Positions 54,421 through 63,327 of a stretch of DNA of 64,000 bases are shown here, in pieces; the first letter of the stretch is position 1; the number at the start of each line of letters is the position of its first letter. Source of the stretch: Acidobacteria bacterium UBA7540 (GTDB lineage: Bacteria > Acidobacteriota > Terriglobia > UBA7540); assembly GCA_002478145.1 (NCBI GenBank), contig DLMI01000129.1, positions 1-64,000 on the forward strand, in the 5' to 3' direction. Under the pieces are notes generated by a model, which was not told the DNA's origin, searched no databases, and saw nothing but the letters and a program-made list of their open reading frames with translations. The position numbers and the translations under genes are program-made.

Positions 54421-54526
54421 TTTCTCGTTTACCTTTCCTTTCTTCAAGACCACTTCTACTAACTTAGATTCGAGTTGGCCGAAAAGGATTCATTGTCTTA
54501 TCGAACAATAGTTGGTTGTTTTTCAT

Positions 54527-54853
54527 ATGGTTAGATCCGCCTCCTCCGACTCGTGGCATGTGGTTTGCTTGCTGGACGGCGACGCGCCTCCGAAATCCAA
54601 TCTGAACGATAAAGTGTTCGCCACACTTCCGCGCCGAGTGTCGGCTGCCGCATTGGAAAAGACAGTCGAGAGGGCGTTCGAGAATCTGCGCTCACGGGAA
54701 GAAAGCCGTAAGACACGGCAGGAACTGCGGCCTGTCGCCTCCGATCCTGGGACCTTGAACAAAATCGGCGTGGCGCTGTCCCGACCGCTTGACGATGGGG
54801 CTATTGCAGGGTATATTTGTCCCTATCCCAAACAAAACGGGAATCCCAGCTAA
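54527..54853 (+). pseudogene. Fragment of a signal-transduction protein (possible)
   Basis: 108 residues without a good ribosome site. The middle part, ALEKTVERAFENLRSREESR followed by LNKIGVALSRPLDDG, recalls the linker and start of a GAF domain in response-regulator or sensor proteins, but both the expected N-terminal receiver and the rest of the GAF are missing. It is probably a truncated relic; a short real gene is not excluded. Confidence 0.35.
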
Positions 54854-54868
54854 ACAAGGAGGAGGACT

Positions 54869-55270
54869 ATGCTCGGAGAACTGATTTCTGAGTCGCGCGG
54901 AAAGCGGACGGCAAGGCGAGTGCTTTCGGCGAGCCCTGGATTCAAGGTTGAAGTGTCATTCGAGGCCGACGGAAAGCTCCTGGGGATGGGTGCCCGCACT
55001 ATCGCAACCTACTGGTCAGAAGCGAGGCCTGACGGAAGCCTGTACGGAGAGGGACAAGCGGTCGTCATCACGCAGGATGGCGAGACCGCCACCTGGAAGG
55101 GCCAGGGCGTGGGGAAGTTCCTGGACGGCGGCGCCGTCAGTTATCGGGGCGCGGTTTACTACAGCACCGCATCTCCGAAGTTGGCGCGCCTGAACACCGT
55201 CGCCGGTGTGTTCGAGTTTGAAGTGGATGCCGACGGAAGCACTACCTCGAAGGTGTGGGAGTGGAAATAG
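54869..55270 (+). CDS. Conserved-looking small protein of unknown function
   Basis: 133 residues with AAGGAGGAGG before the ATG, a strong ribosome site. No signal peptide or membrane segment. The sequence alternates strands and turns (VEVSFEADGKLLGMGARTIA, GSLYGEGQAVVITQDGETAT, GGAVSYRGAVYYSTASPKLA, VFEFEVDADGSTTSKVWEW), suggesting a small beta-barrel of the lipocalin or allene-oxide-cyclase-like sort. The fold is a guess from pattern. It is cytoplasmic by default and has no operon partner beyond the fragment upstream. Confidence 0.75.
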   Translation: MLGELISESRGKRTARRVLSASPGFKVEVSFEADGKLLGMGARTIATYWSEARPDGSLYGEGQAVVITQDGETATWKGQGVGKFLDGGAVSYRGAVYYSTASPKLARLNTVAGVFEFEVDADGSTTSKVWEWK

Positions 55271-55451
55271 CTGAAACTCGGTGACAGGCGAAAAGCGCGA
55301 AAGGGCCAGAGGCTTTGAGGGGAAGGGGATAAAACCGGACCTGCCTGGTGGAACCCTTTGAATCTCGGTCCCTTTCGCTTTTCACCCTTTTCCTTCTTTT
55401 TCCCCTCATGGGCGGCTTGTGACTTCTGCTCGTCGCTACTCGTCACTGCGC

Positions 55452-57653
55452 TCAGGCTCTGCTGATTTCATCCAGAAGCTGGCGCAGCCGCGCTATGGGC
55501 ACTTGCGCCTGACCGAAACGGAGCAGGTTGTAGAGGTGAGTAAATTCCCAGACGCCTGATCCGAGGGGCGTCCCCAACAACGATTGAGCGAACTCCCAGG
55601 GTGTTAGCGCGGCAGGCTTTCGATAGCCTTTCTTGCGCAGCGTGTTCAGCAGCCTTTGATAAGTCATGGTGGCTTGGTGCGGGCTCAGTGCGAGCTCCCG
55701 GCGTCCAAACTTCCACACCCAGAAAAACCGGATGTCGGCCAGCGAAATGCCCTTTTCGCCAGTCACCAAGGCTGCCAGGATGATCACCATTAATAAGAGC
55801 ATGAAAAGCTTGTGCGACATCAGCCACGCTTCGACGACGTAGGCCACCCGCACCCCCTGATGTCTAAGCTTGTCGGTGCGATCCCGGAATTCCTGCTGGA
55901 AATCCCTGGAGGTTTGTTCCACCTGCCGCGCCAGCCGGACTTGATGGCTGAAATCGTAGTTGACAATCCACTCGCTCCAGAAAAGGTTCAAAGCATCGAG
56001 GTAATCGTCCCATGCTCCGGCGCGGATGGGATTGGGGTCCGCAGGGGTAGGATCAAACGCAATCCAGCCGTAATTCGGAAAATACACTTCCACCCAGCTA
56101 TGGGCATCACGAGCGCGGACCACAAAATCCTTGCCGATACGGTTATAAGAACCCGTCTGAAAGCCATTCACCAGCCGCGAGGGGATGTTGAGCGTTCGAA
56201 GCATCACGGCCATCGAGGCGGCAAAGTATTCGCAGTATCCTGATTTGGATTTGAACAAGAAACTGACGAGGGGGTCTCCGGGCTCAATGGCTGACGGGTC
56301 GAGCGTGTACCGGAAATTGTCTCGCAGGTAATTCTCAATCGCGGTGGCGCGGTCGTAATTGTTCGTGGCAGTCGATGCGACCCTCCGGGCAAGCTCCGAA
56401 ATCTTCGGGTTCAGATTGGGGAGCCGGAGATACACCAGGCGGACATCATCGGGGTATTTCGTGGAGGCGCGCTGCAACTCCCGGGCCGAAGGAAGCCCTG
56501 TCTCCGAAACCACATCGTAAGCCAGAGGCGAGAAGGCATATTGAGGGCTATGCAGGGAGCCTGTCTCATCGACATTCACCAAGTGAAACCGACCCATAAC
56601 CTCCTGGGGAATAGGGGCGGCGAAAAGCACGTCGGTGGAGAGCGCCGAGCGCAACACATGGTAGCGGAGCAGTCGCCGTGAACGGCTCTGCCAGCCCTCG
56701 AGCTGGGGCAGAACAAAGCGCTGTTCGGTGGCCTGCGTAATGGGTATTTGCTCCGTGTTGTCATTAAACCAGTGCGTGCCGTCAAAACTCGTCAAACCCA
56801 CACCCCGCCATTTCACACCCTGGAATTGCCTGGGATCTCCTTCTAAGGTGACGCGCATGACAACCATAGGGGAACGCAGGATCTTCCGGATGTCTCCCAT
56901 GTTAACGGAGTCTGAGAAGCCGGTGATGTTCTGCGCCTGTGAGGAGAGCGCGGTCAAGTAGCCTGTCCGGTATCTCGGAATGACGAAAAAGAGAACCGTT
57001 GCCAAGAGAAAAATGCCGGCAGCTAAACCCACGGCCGCCCTCATCAGCGCCCCTTCGACGGCTGTCCGGTTCTGTCCAGGTTTTCGGAAAGGGCCTTCCG
57101 GCGCACGGGACGCCGACTCCATTCCTTGCTTGATTTCGTAGCTGATGAAGGTCGAGATGGCGAAGATGACGTACAGGGTGAAGAAGATCAAATAAGTGGT
57201 GCTGACCGTCAGGATAGCGCTTGCCAGCATCATCATGAAAGATAGGGTGGCGAGGTAACCGTAGTCGCGATAGGTTCGTGCCGAGAAGATTTTGACGACG
57301 GTGGTGAACAGAATAAGGTGAACGGTCGCGGCCAGCATCCTGTCCAAAGCGCTCAGGCCCGGCGCGAAGATCAAGAAGTCGAGGGCGTAAAAGAAGATGT
57401 AAAAGATGGAAATCCGCGTGACCGTGCGCGGCGAGAGGGAATAGTCTGCCTCGCGAGAGTAGCTCCAGAGCTTCACGGCCAGCGCGCTGGAAACCACCAC
57501 GATCGAGAGCGTGTCCAACTTGCCCGTCATCGTGAGGGTGATGAATCCCGTAGCCAGGGTCAGCAGCAGCGAAATCTCAAAGTAACGCTGCACGCTAATG
57601 TTGGATTGAAGCCTTACCAGCTTGGCGGAATCGAGTTGTGCTGTCTTTGCCAT
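55452..57653 (-). CDS. Membrane transglutaminase-like protein (TgpA type)
   Basis: 733 residues from the ATG of MAKTAQLDSAKLVRLQ; a TTG two codons earlier is possible. The N-terminal third has about six membrane segments and a DUF3488-like region. An extracytoplasmic transglutaminase core follows, with the triad Cys in KSGYCEYFAASM, His in RDAHSWVEVYFP and Asp in WIAFDPTPAD. A further membrane helix (LFMLLLMVIILAALVTG) and a DUF4129-like C-terminal tail end it. Members of this type act on periplasmic peptides or proteins and often pair with a MoxR ATPase and a DUF58 gene, which are not adjacent here. Confidence 0.93.
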   Translation of the reverse strand: MAKTAQLDSAKLVRLQSNISVQRYFEISLLLTLATGFITLTMTGKLDTLSIVVVSSALAVKLWSYSREADYSLSPRTVTRISIFYIFFYALDFLIFAPGLSALDRMLAATVHLILFTTVVKIFSARTYRDYGYLATLSFMMMLASAILTVSTTYLIFFTLYVIFAISTFISYEIKQGMESASRAPEGPFRKPGQNRTAVEGALMRAAVGLAAGIFLLATVLFFVIPRYRTGYLTALSSQAQNITGFSDSVNMGDIRKILRSPMVVMRVTLEGDPRQFQGVKWRGVGLTSFDGTHWFNDNTEQIPITQATEQRFVLPQLEGWQSRSRRLLRYHVLRSALSTDVLFAAPIPQEVMGRFHLVNVDETGSLHSPQYAFSPLAYDVVSETGLPSARELQRASTKYPDDVRLVYLRLPNLNPKISELARRVASTATNNYDRATAIENYLRDNFRYTLDPSAIEPGDPLVSFLFKSKSGYCEYFAASMAVMLRTLNIPSRLVNGFQTGSYNRIGKDFVVRARDAHSWVEVYFPNYGWIAFDPTPADPNPIRAGAWDDYLDALNLFWSEWIVNYDFSHQVRLARQVEQTSRDFQQEFRDRTDKLRHQGVRVAYVVEAWLMSHKLFMLLLMVIILAALVTGEKGISLADIRFFWVWKFGRRELALSPHQATMTYQRLLNTLRKKGYRKPAALTPWEFAQSLLGTPLGSGVWEFTHLYNLLRFGQAQVPIARLRQLLDEISRA

Positions 57654-57706
57654 GAGCAACGTTTTGCTAGCGGATTACATTTTAGCGCAAGGCGCATTTC
57701 CGACAA

Positions 57707-58840
57707 TTAAAACACCTGCTGCGCGATTTTGCGAGCCAGTTGCGAAATCGCGGCCTGCCGCAGTCTCGAAATAGGAAACCATCGAAGTCCTCTTTTGCGG
57801 GGAGTGTGCGAAACCTCCGCCGGGTAAGCATGGACGCGAATGGAGCGGTAAGTAATGCCGTGACGGAGCTCGGCGATGGAGTCCTGGATGGCGACGGAAG
57901 CGCTCCCGCCAGCCCCGAGCTTATTGCGTAAGCTCGCCAGCGCCTCGGGGCGGGAGCGGCCGAAGGCGGAGGGGAAATTCCACAGGTCATCTAACAGGCC
58001 GTCATCAAGGCCGCGCACCATGGCCACTCGGGCTCCGCGCCGGAGGATAGCAGCAGCAAGGTAATGGGATTCCGCCGCGCGCCTGGGACGCGGCTGGGGG
58101 TAGAGTTGGGGCTGGCCGGATTTGTATCCCCGGCACCAGCTTCGCACTGGGCAGGCGGTACATCGGGGAGCGCGAGGCAGGCAAAGGGTTTGCCCCAGTT
58201 CCATTAACGACTGGTTGAAGTCACCGGAGCTTCGAGGCGCAAGCAGAAGTTCGAGTTGGGCTTCTGCCGCGCGCCGGAAGTCCAACTGGTGAAGATTACC
58301 CTGGAGAGCCGCCAGACGCGAGAGGACTCTGGCAACGTTCCCGTCCAGCAGGGTGTGGACCTGATCGAAGGCAATGCTCAGAACTGCCCGCGCCGTGTAA
58401 TCCCCAATTCCAGGCAGCGAACGAATTTGCTCGTACTGCTGGGGGAACGCTCCGCCAAAGCGGCGAACCATTTCCTTGGCGGCCTGGTGCAGGTGACGGG
58501 CGCGGCGATAGTAGCCCAGTCCTGACCATAGTTGCAGGACTCGCTCGAGTGGGGCGCGCGCCAGGTCGGCTAATGTGGGAAACGCCGCGAGAAAGCGTTG
58601 GTAGTACGGGACCACCGTCGCCACCTGGGTCTGCTGAAGCATTACCTCAGAAACCCAGACGGCATACGGATCACCACTCTTCCGCCACGGGAGGGGGCGC
58701 GCGTTTCGACGAAACCACTCCAGCAGCGCACTTCGAATCGCATCTCTGTCCTGGCCCGAAAACTTCATCCGTTTGATGCTATCGTTGTCTGCGTTCTGAT
58801 TGAGCCGAGCTTTTCTGCCGCACGCAGACGAAACGCTCAT
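57707..58840 (-). CDS. mutY: A/G-specific adenine glycosylase
   Basis: Removes adenine mispaired with 8-oxoguanine. 377 residues from an ATG that overlaps the stop of the VWFA gene (ATGA); an ATG at 58768 (MKFSGQDRDAI) gives a more usual N-terminus. The catalytic Glu is in SEVMLQQTQVATVV, the helix-hairpin-helix in LPGIGDYTARAVLS, with the Asp in LDGNVARVLSRL. The four-Cys iron-sulfur loop is CLPRAPRCTACPVRSWC. The C-terminal NUDIX-like domain, which recognises 8-oxoG, is present (about 255-377). Translational coupling to the VWFA gene is possible. Confidence 0.95.
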   Translation of the reverse strand: MSVSSACGRKARLNQNADNDSIKRMKFSGQDRDAIRSALLEWFRRNARPLPWRKSGDPYAVWVSEVMLQQTQVATVVPYYQRFLAAFPTLADLARAPLERVLQLWSGLGYYRRARHLHQAAKEMVRRFGGAFPQQYEQIRSLPGIGDYTARAVLSIAFDQVHTLLDGNVARVLSRLAALQGNLHQLDFRRAAEAQLELLLAPRSSGDFNQSLMELGQTLCLPRAPRCTACPVRSWCRGYKSGQPQLYPQPRPRRAAESHYLAAAILRRGARVAMVRGLDDGLLDDLWNFPSAFGRSRPEALASLRNKLGAGGSASVAIQDSIAELRHGITYRSIRVHAYPAEVSHTPRKRGLRWFPISRLRQAAISQLARKIAQQVF

Positions 58841-61293
58841 TCGAGAACGAAGTCCGCCGTGCGTATGGGGCTCGCCCCACCCGCGGAATTCCGGGCCCTT
58901 ACCTCCAGCCGGTATTCTCCTGCCTGAAGGCTGTCCGTGGGAATCTCCCGTGCCAGGGGGATCAGCGGATTCCCCGAGCGCGCGAGCGCGTTCACAAGTA
59001 TGGTGTTCGAGGAATACACTTGCTGGTTGGTCTTGCGATTGACGATATTGAAGAGCACCCCCACACGGGGTACCAGACTCGATTGCATCAGGGGTTCAAA
59101 AACCTCGACGTAGAACGCGACCTTGTCGCCGCGCTGGAAACGATTGCCCGGCTGGATGAATACTTCCATACCCTGGAAGAGCAGCGGAGTTTGATCCTCG
59201 AGGAGTTGTGAATCCAGGCTGGCAACGAGCTGGTCCACGGGACGAAAAGCGTTGCTGAGGGCGGGTCCGCTGAGCTCGAGGTGTTGGCCGTCAAAGGGGG
59301 CAATGCTCAACGCTGTTTCGTACTTCCCAAATTTCTCCCCGCCGGTGCTCAGAACCAGTTTCAGCGTGTATTTTCCCGGTGCAACATTGAAGGTGTGCTG
59401 ATAATTGAATGGCCCTTTGGAAAACTCCTTCAGGTCTTTCTTTTCCATGTCCAGCTTCACCGTATCGCTGAATCGAGCGGCCACCGATCCGTCCTCCCGG
59501 TAGGCAATACCCAGCACTTGCACATTGGAATGAAGCTCCTTCTTCCCTTTTTCGAAGTCGATCGCCGAAGCCGGGACCTGAAGCGAAATGTTCACGCGCG
59601 CCACGCCCGGCGAACTGTAGAAGTAAGGCGTACTGAGTGAAACAGGGACTTGTCCGGGCTGAGAACTTGCCGCCAGCGCTTCCAGGGTTTTCCCCTCGAG
59701 TTTTCCGGCCAGCAGGTCGGGAGACTTCAAGTCGTAGTAACCATTACGGTGGCGGAGTTGCACTCCGCCGCGGGTCACCTTCACTGTGATCTTGTGGTAA
59801 CTCCCGTCGTGCGCTTGGCTGGGTGGGACATAACCTAGAATGTAGTACTCGTCCAATTCGTTGGCGATCTTATTCAAGCCGGCAAGGAAATCGTTGGTGT
59901 TGAATATGGTAAAGCCGCCTGTCCCTCGAGCCAACGCGTCGAGAACCTGCTGGTTGGCGGAAACGCTTTGATCAATCAAGCCCCGGAGGCGGTTCTGCGG
60001 GCAAAGAGGATTCGATAGGGCAACCGTCGAGTTGTTACACTGAGAAGTGCCGCCGGGATAATTCGCGTAAGAACCTCCCGAGCCACCGGCATTGCCTCCT
60101 CCTCCGCCACCCTTCGTGCCGCCACCACCTCCTGTCCCGCCGCCACCCTTCGTGCCGCCACCACTGCCGCCGCCACCTCCTGTCCCGCCGCCACCCTTGG
60201 TGCCGCCGCCAGTGCCACCGCCACCTCCTGTCCCACCTCCACCCCCACGTGCACCGCCAAGTCCTCCGCCTCCGGTCCCACCGCCCCCACCGCCAACTCC
60301 TCCGCCTCCTCCGGTCCCGCCGGTACCGCCGCCACCGCTATGCTGCGGCCAGGGGTCGGGCGAACCCGCTAAGGAAGCGAGCAATCCTGGTTCGTGCGGG
60401 AATGGCGAATCGAGGAGAAATGGATTTGGCGGCAGCCCTGGCAGGGACGTGAGTGGTGCCTGCAAGCCTCGCACGTCCACCGGGTAGATCGCCACATTGG
60501 CTCGACTAGCAGCATCGATCGTGGCATCGAGCTCAAATTGGTGTTCCGAGGTGAGTGGAAAGCCTGCGGAGAAAAGAATCAACGTCTTGCGGCCAGGGAC
60601 GGCCCCCAGTGTTTTCGCCAAGTCGCGGATGGCCAGAAGGAACGATCGGGCGCCGAAATCGGCTTCAGCCAGGGAAATCTGCCCCATCGACGCAATTCCG
60701 GCAGTCGGCGCACCCATGGACGCAATATCGACTGTCGACGTGGATATATTCGGCGAAACCGCAGAGTATTTCACCTCTGCCGTCGCACGCCTCAGCTTCT
60801 CTCCGTCCGGGGTGAAATTCTGGACCACTTGGGTTGTCCCTCCAAAGTCCACCACCGCCATCAGGCGTTCCGGCGACGCAGTCTTCTCCACAAACTGGTT
60901 TGCGGCCCGCCGTGCCACCATTTGGTCTCCGGCGCTCATGGTGGAGTCATCGAAAAAGAGCACGATATAGCGAGGCTGGCTCGGCCCTTTAGGACCCCGA
61001 CCCTCCCCGGCGCGCGAAAAGCTGGCAATCACTTGGGGCTGGTTATCCTCGAGGACCTCGAATTCCTTCACCTCCAGATCTTTGATGTATTCCCCTTTCT
61101 TGTTGGTGGCAATGACGTCCACCAGAACAAGATTCGCTTCGGCTCTTATGATTTGAGGGGAAGTGGCGGCCACCTGGGGAGGAGCATTCGGCGCTCCCCC
61201 GCTCTGGGCAAGAGTGAGAACCAGCCGCGCTCCCAAAATTCCGAGGGCAGCCGGTAGGAGAATATACAAACCAAAGTTGGTTCTTCGACGCAT
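58837..61293 (-). CDS. VWFA-related acidobacterial protein with Gly-rich repeat region
   Basis: 818 residues. After an N-terminal signal/anchor (LYILLPAALGILGARLVLTL) comes LVLVDVIATNKKGEYIKDLE and FEVLEDNQPQVIASF, the start of the VWFA-related acidobacterial domain (TIGR03436), then RYIVLFFDDSTMSAGDQ, a MIDAS-like metal site. Residues about 315-415 are almost only Gly, Thr and Ser in tandem units, from a G-rich DNA repeat. The domain then resumes with VLDALARGTGGFTIFNTNDF and a beta-rich C-terminal region. It is probably an exported, metal-dependent adhesion or scaffold protein. It follows the paralogous gene by 10 bases. Confidence 0.9.
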   Translation of the reverse strand: MRRRTNFGLYILLPAALGILGARLVLTLAQSGGAPNAPPQVAATSPQIIRAEANLVLVDVIATNKKGEYIKDLEVKEFEVLEDNQPQVIASFSRAGEGRGPKGPSQPRYIVLFFDDSTMSAGDQMVARRAANQFVEKTASPERLMAVVDFGGTTQVVQNFTPDGEKLRRATAEVKYSAVSPNISTSTVDIASMGAPTAGIASMGQISLAEADFGARSFLLAIRDLAKTLGAVPGRKTLILFSAGFPLTSEHQFELDATIDAASRANVAIYPVDVRGLQAPLTSLPGLPPNPFLLDSPFPHEPGLLASLAGSPDPWPQHSGGGGTGGTGGGGGVGGGGGGTGGGGLGGARGGGGGTGGGGGTGGGTKGGGGTGGGGGSGGGTKGGGGTGGGGGTKGGGGGGNAGGSGGSYANYPGGTSQCNNSTVALSNPLCPQNRLRGLIDQSVSANQQVLDALARGTGGFTIFNTNDFLAGLNKIANELDEYYILGYVPPSQAHDGSYHKITVKVTRGGVQLRHRNGYYDLKSPDLLAGKLEGKTLEALAASSQPGQVPVSLSTPYFYSSPGVARVNISLQVPASAIDFEKGKKELHSNVQVLGIAYREDGSVAARFSDTVKLDMEKKDLKEFSKGPFNYQHTFNVAPGKYTLKLVLSTGGEKFGKYETALSIAPFDGQHLELSGPALSNAFRPVDQLVASLDSQLLEDQTPLLFQGMEVFIQPGNRFQRGDKVAFYVEVFEPLMQSSLVPRVGVLFNIVNRKTNQQVYSSNTILVNALARSGNPLIPLAREIPTDSLQAGEYRLEVRARNSAGGASPIRTADFVLE
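60085..60345. repeat. G-rich tandem repeat encoding a Gly-rich linker
   Basis: The minus strand is built of GGTGGC/GGCGGC-type triplets with recurring units that encode GGGTKGGGGTGGG-like stretches. Many runs of three or more G lie close together on that strand, so quadruplexes are possible. Copy number is likely to vary between strains. Confidence 0.85.
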
Positions 61294-61303
61294 ACGCCAC
61301 CCC

Positions 61304-63166
61304 CTAATAAGGTATCTCCACCGTACGGTTCAGCCCCGATAATTGCCCAGCCTCGGAGTCCCGGACAATCTGGCGAACCAGGTACGTCCCGGGCTTCAAG
61401 TCGAATTCCATCTTTAGCGTTATTCCGGTTTGGTTCAACCTCGCAAGTGTAGCATCGCGAAGTCGAAACTCTACCACTTTCTCTTTTCCCTCCACGTACT
61501 TTCCATCCCGGTCGAACAGGACGGTTAAAAAGGTGAGTTTGTTCAGATGGCGATCCTGTTCCTTGCGGAAACGCACGGAACTCAAATCCAAATGAGTAAG
61601 CACAGCAAGCCGCGCCTCGGCTTCGTTGACTTTATAAAACTGCGTGTGCACATTGATCGGAAGTTCCTTCAATTCGTCTTGGGAGTAAACTGCCTGTTCG
61701 ATTTCTTCCTTGGCCTTGGTGGCCACATCCACCGACGCTTTGGGCGCAAAATAGCCACGGCGCGCCTGAATCGTGAAGCCGGCGGGGTTCACCAGGTTGA
61801 CCTTCAGCTTGTGGAATCGGCCATCAAACTTGAGGTTGCGGGGAGAAAAGGCCAGAACGTAATAAACGTCCGAAAGTGTCCCCACCTGTCGGAAGCCCCT
61901 GTCCAAATCGTTGCTATTGTGGAAGAACTGGCCACCCGTATCCCCCGCAAGGTCGGAAAGAACCTCCTCGGCCAGGGAGAATCCCGCATCGATGATCTGT
62001 TGTTTCCTCCCCATCAAATCCGGACGGCCGGGGAGACTAATGGTTTGGCGGCTGGCATCACCGCCGGGAATGATGACATACAGGCCCCTGGGGTCCAGGG
62101 CGCTGATGACCACGCTGGAGCGCAGCGCTCGGTCCGCGATCTCCGCGATCTGGGACTCCAGGTTGTAGAGGAGAAAACCGGGCGAAAGGAAAATGACGCT
62201 GTGTTGCCCGGGCAGCAGCGCGGTGCGGCGAATGACTTGTTCAAGGCCTCGCAACACCGCCTCGGACTGCGTCTCCCAATCATTCAACACCCGCGTTGCC
62301 TCCGCCTGCACGATGTTTGCCGCTGTGCTGCTGCACGTTTGCAGCGCGGCGCTGTCGCCGACTTCGCAATCGCACTGGATAACCTCTTGTGTCGCAATAT
62401 CAGTGGCAGAGGGGTCGTGCTGTTGCACGATTAAGTAAGCCTGATAGTCACCAATATCAGGACAGGAATTTGTATCTGTTGAGATATTGGGCCTCGGTCG
62501 GAGCTTGAAAAGGGCTTCGTGGAGCTTGCTGCGGTCGTCCGTGAAGTCCAGGTTGCCCTGGCCTGAGGAGGTGAAGATGCCCGCCCTGTCCGCAGCAGTA
62601 AGCGTGGTCGCCAGATACCGGTCGGCGGCATCGCGGGCGTGAGCGATATCTTCAAACGTCATTTGGAGATCATCGAAGTAAAGCGCCTGGAAGTTCCGCG
62701 CCGTCGCATTCGCCGCTCCCGCCTCTGAAGCGGCTTCCTCATCCGACTCCTTGCCGGGGGCCGGGCGCGCCACGGCCGAGGTGCGGCTGGAGGATTCGAG
62801 GGCGAACTGGTCAATCTCCTGCGGCTTGCCGTTGTCCAATAATCGAAAGTCTTCTTTCCGCAGGCGGGGCACGGGACGACCATTCGAGTCGCGCACGATC
62901 GCACGCACCACCACCATGTTGCGCTGCACTTGCACCTTGAACGGGGATTGAACGTCCTGGGTGGCAATTTCCTGTTCACCCGAGCCCTGGCCGGCGGCAG
63001 CCGCCGGCACGCCACTGAAAAGCCCCGCCCCCAATAGGCCCACAAATAGTAGCAGTAAGGTGACCCCTATCCCGCCCTGCCAGATGGGTTCCCAGGCACG
63101 CACGGAAGCTGGCCCCAAAGGAGTCGGGCCAAGCCCACGGTAGCGCCGCTCGAAAGCGAAGTCCAT
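61304..63166 (-). CDS. VWFA-related acidobacterial protein
   Basis: 620 residues, paralogue of the gene downstream. The N-terminus has a cytoplasmic stretch and one membrane segment (GIGVTLLLLFVGLLGAGLFS). The VWFA-related domain begins MVVVRAIVRDSNGRPVPRLR and EDFRLLDNGKPQEID, with ALYFDDLQMTFED as MIDAS-like site and SVIFLSPGFLLYNLES. A C-terminal beta-rich region (about 470-620) resembles that of the paralogue (FTIQARRGYFAPKAS compared with VQLRHRNGYYDLKSP). The gene is the first of a run with its paralogue and mutY. Confidence 0.9.
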   Translation of the reverse strand: MDFAFERRYRGLGPTPLGPASVRAWEPIWQGGIGVTLLLLFVGLLGAGLFSGVPAAAAGQGSGEQEIATQDVQSPFKVQVQRNMVVVRAIVRDSNGRPVPRLRKEDFRLLDNGKPQEIDQFALESSSRTSAVARPAPGKESDEEAASEAGAANATARNFQALYFDDLQMTFEDIAHARDAADRYLATTLTAADRAGIFTSSGQGNLDFTDDRSKLHEALFKLRPRPNISTDTNSCPDIGDYQAYLIVQQHDPSATDIATQEVIQCDCEVGDSAALQTCSSTAANIVQAEATRVLNDWETQSEAVLRGLEQVIRRTALLPGQHSVIFLSPGFLLYNLESQIAEIADRALRSSVVISALDPRGLYVIIPGGDASRQTISLPGRPDLMGRKQQIIDAGFSLAEEVLSDLAGDTGGQFFHNSNDLDRGFRQVGTLSDVYYVLAFSPRNLKFDGRFHKLKVNLVNPAGFTIQARRGYFAPKASVDVATKAKEEIEQAVYSQDELKELPINVHTQFYKVNEAEARLAVLTHLDLSSVRFRKEQDRHLNKLTFLTVLFDRDGKYVEGKEKVVEFRLRDATLARLNQTGITLKMEFDLKPGTYLVRQIVRDSEAGQLSGLNRTVEIPY

Positions 63167-63199
63167 TTTCGCCCCGTATTTCGCAGACCAACCAAGCTA

Positions 63200-63228
63200 A
63201 GTATCTGGCGGGCCTGTGGCAAAGTCAA
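63200..63228 (-). promoter_or_regulatory. Promoter of the VWFA-mutY run
   Basis: On the minus strand TTGACT (63223-63228) and GATACT (63200-63205) are 17 bases apart. The RNA start would be near 63193, giving a leader of about 27 bases. GGGGCG precedes the ATG at 63166. Confidence 0.55.
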
Positions 63229-63290
63229 GTCAAGGCCCGGTAGTGACTCATTTTGAATTTTGTAGAGCGGAATTCGGTGTTAAACTCTTC

Positions 63291-63319
63291 TTAAAATCAG
63301 AGGGAGATGCGGCTATAAT
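63291..63319 (+). promoter_or_regulatory. Promoter of the right-edge membrane protein gene
   Basis: TATAAT at 63314-63319 with TTAAAA at 63291-63296, 17 bases apart. The RNA start would fall near 63326, only two bases before the ATG, so the message may be leaderless or nearly so. Confidence 0.5.
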
Positions 63320-63327
63320 CTGCTCCT

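Noticed and set aside
54001..54462. Plus-strand frame of 153 codons
   Set aside because: It overlaps the minus-strand small membrane protein, lacks a ribosome site, and has no hydrophobic or conserved pattern.
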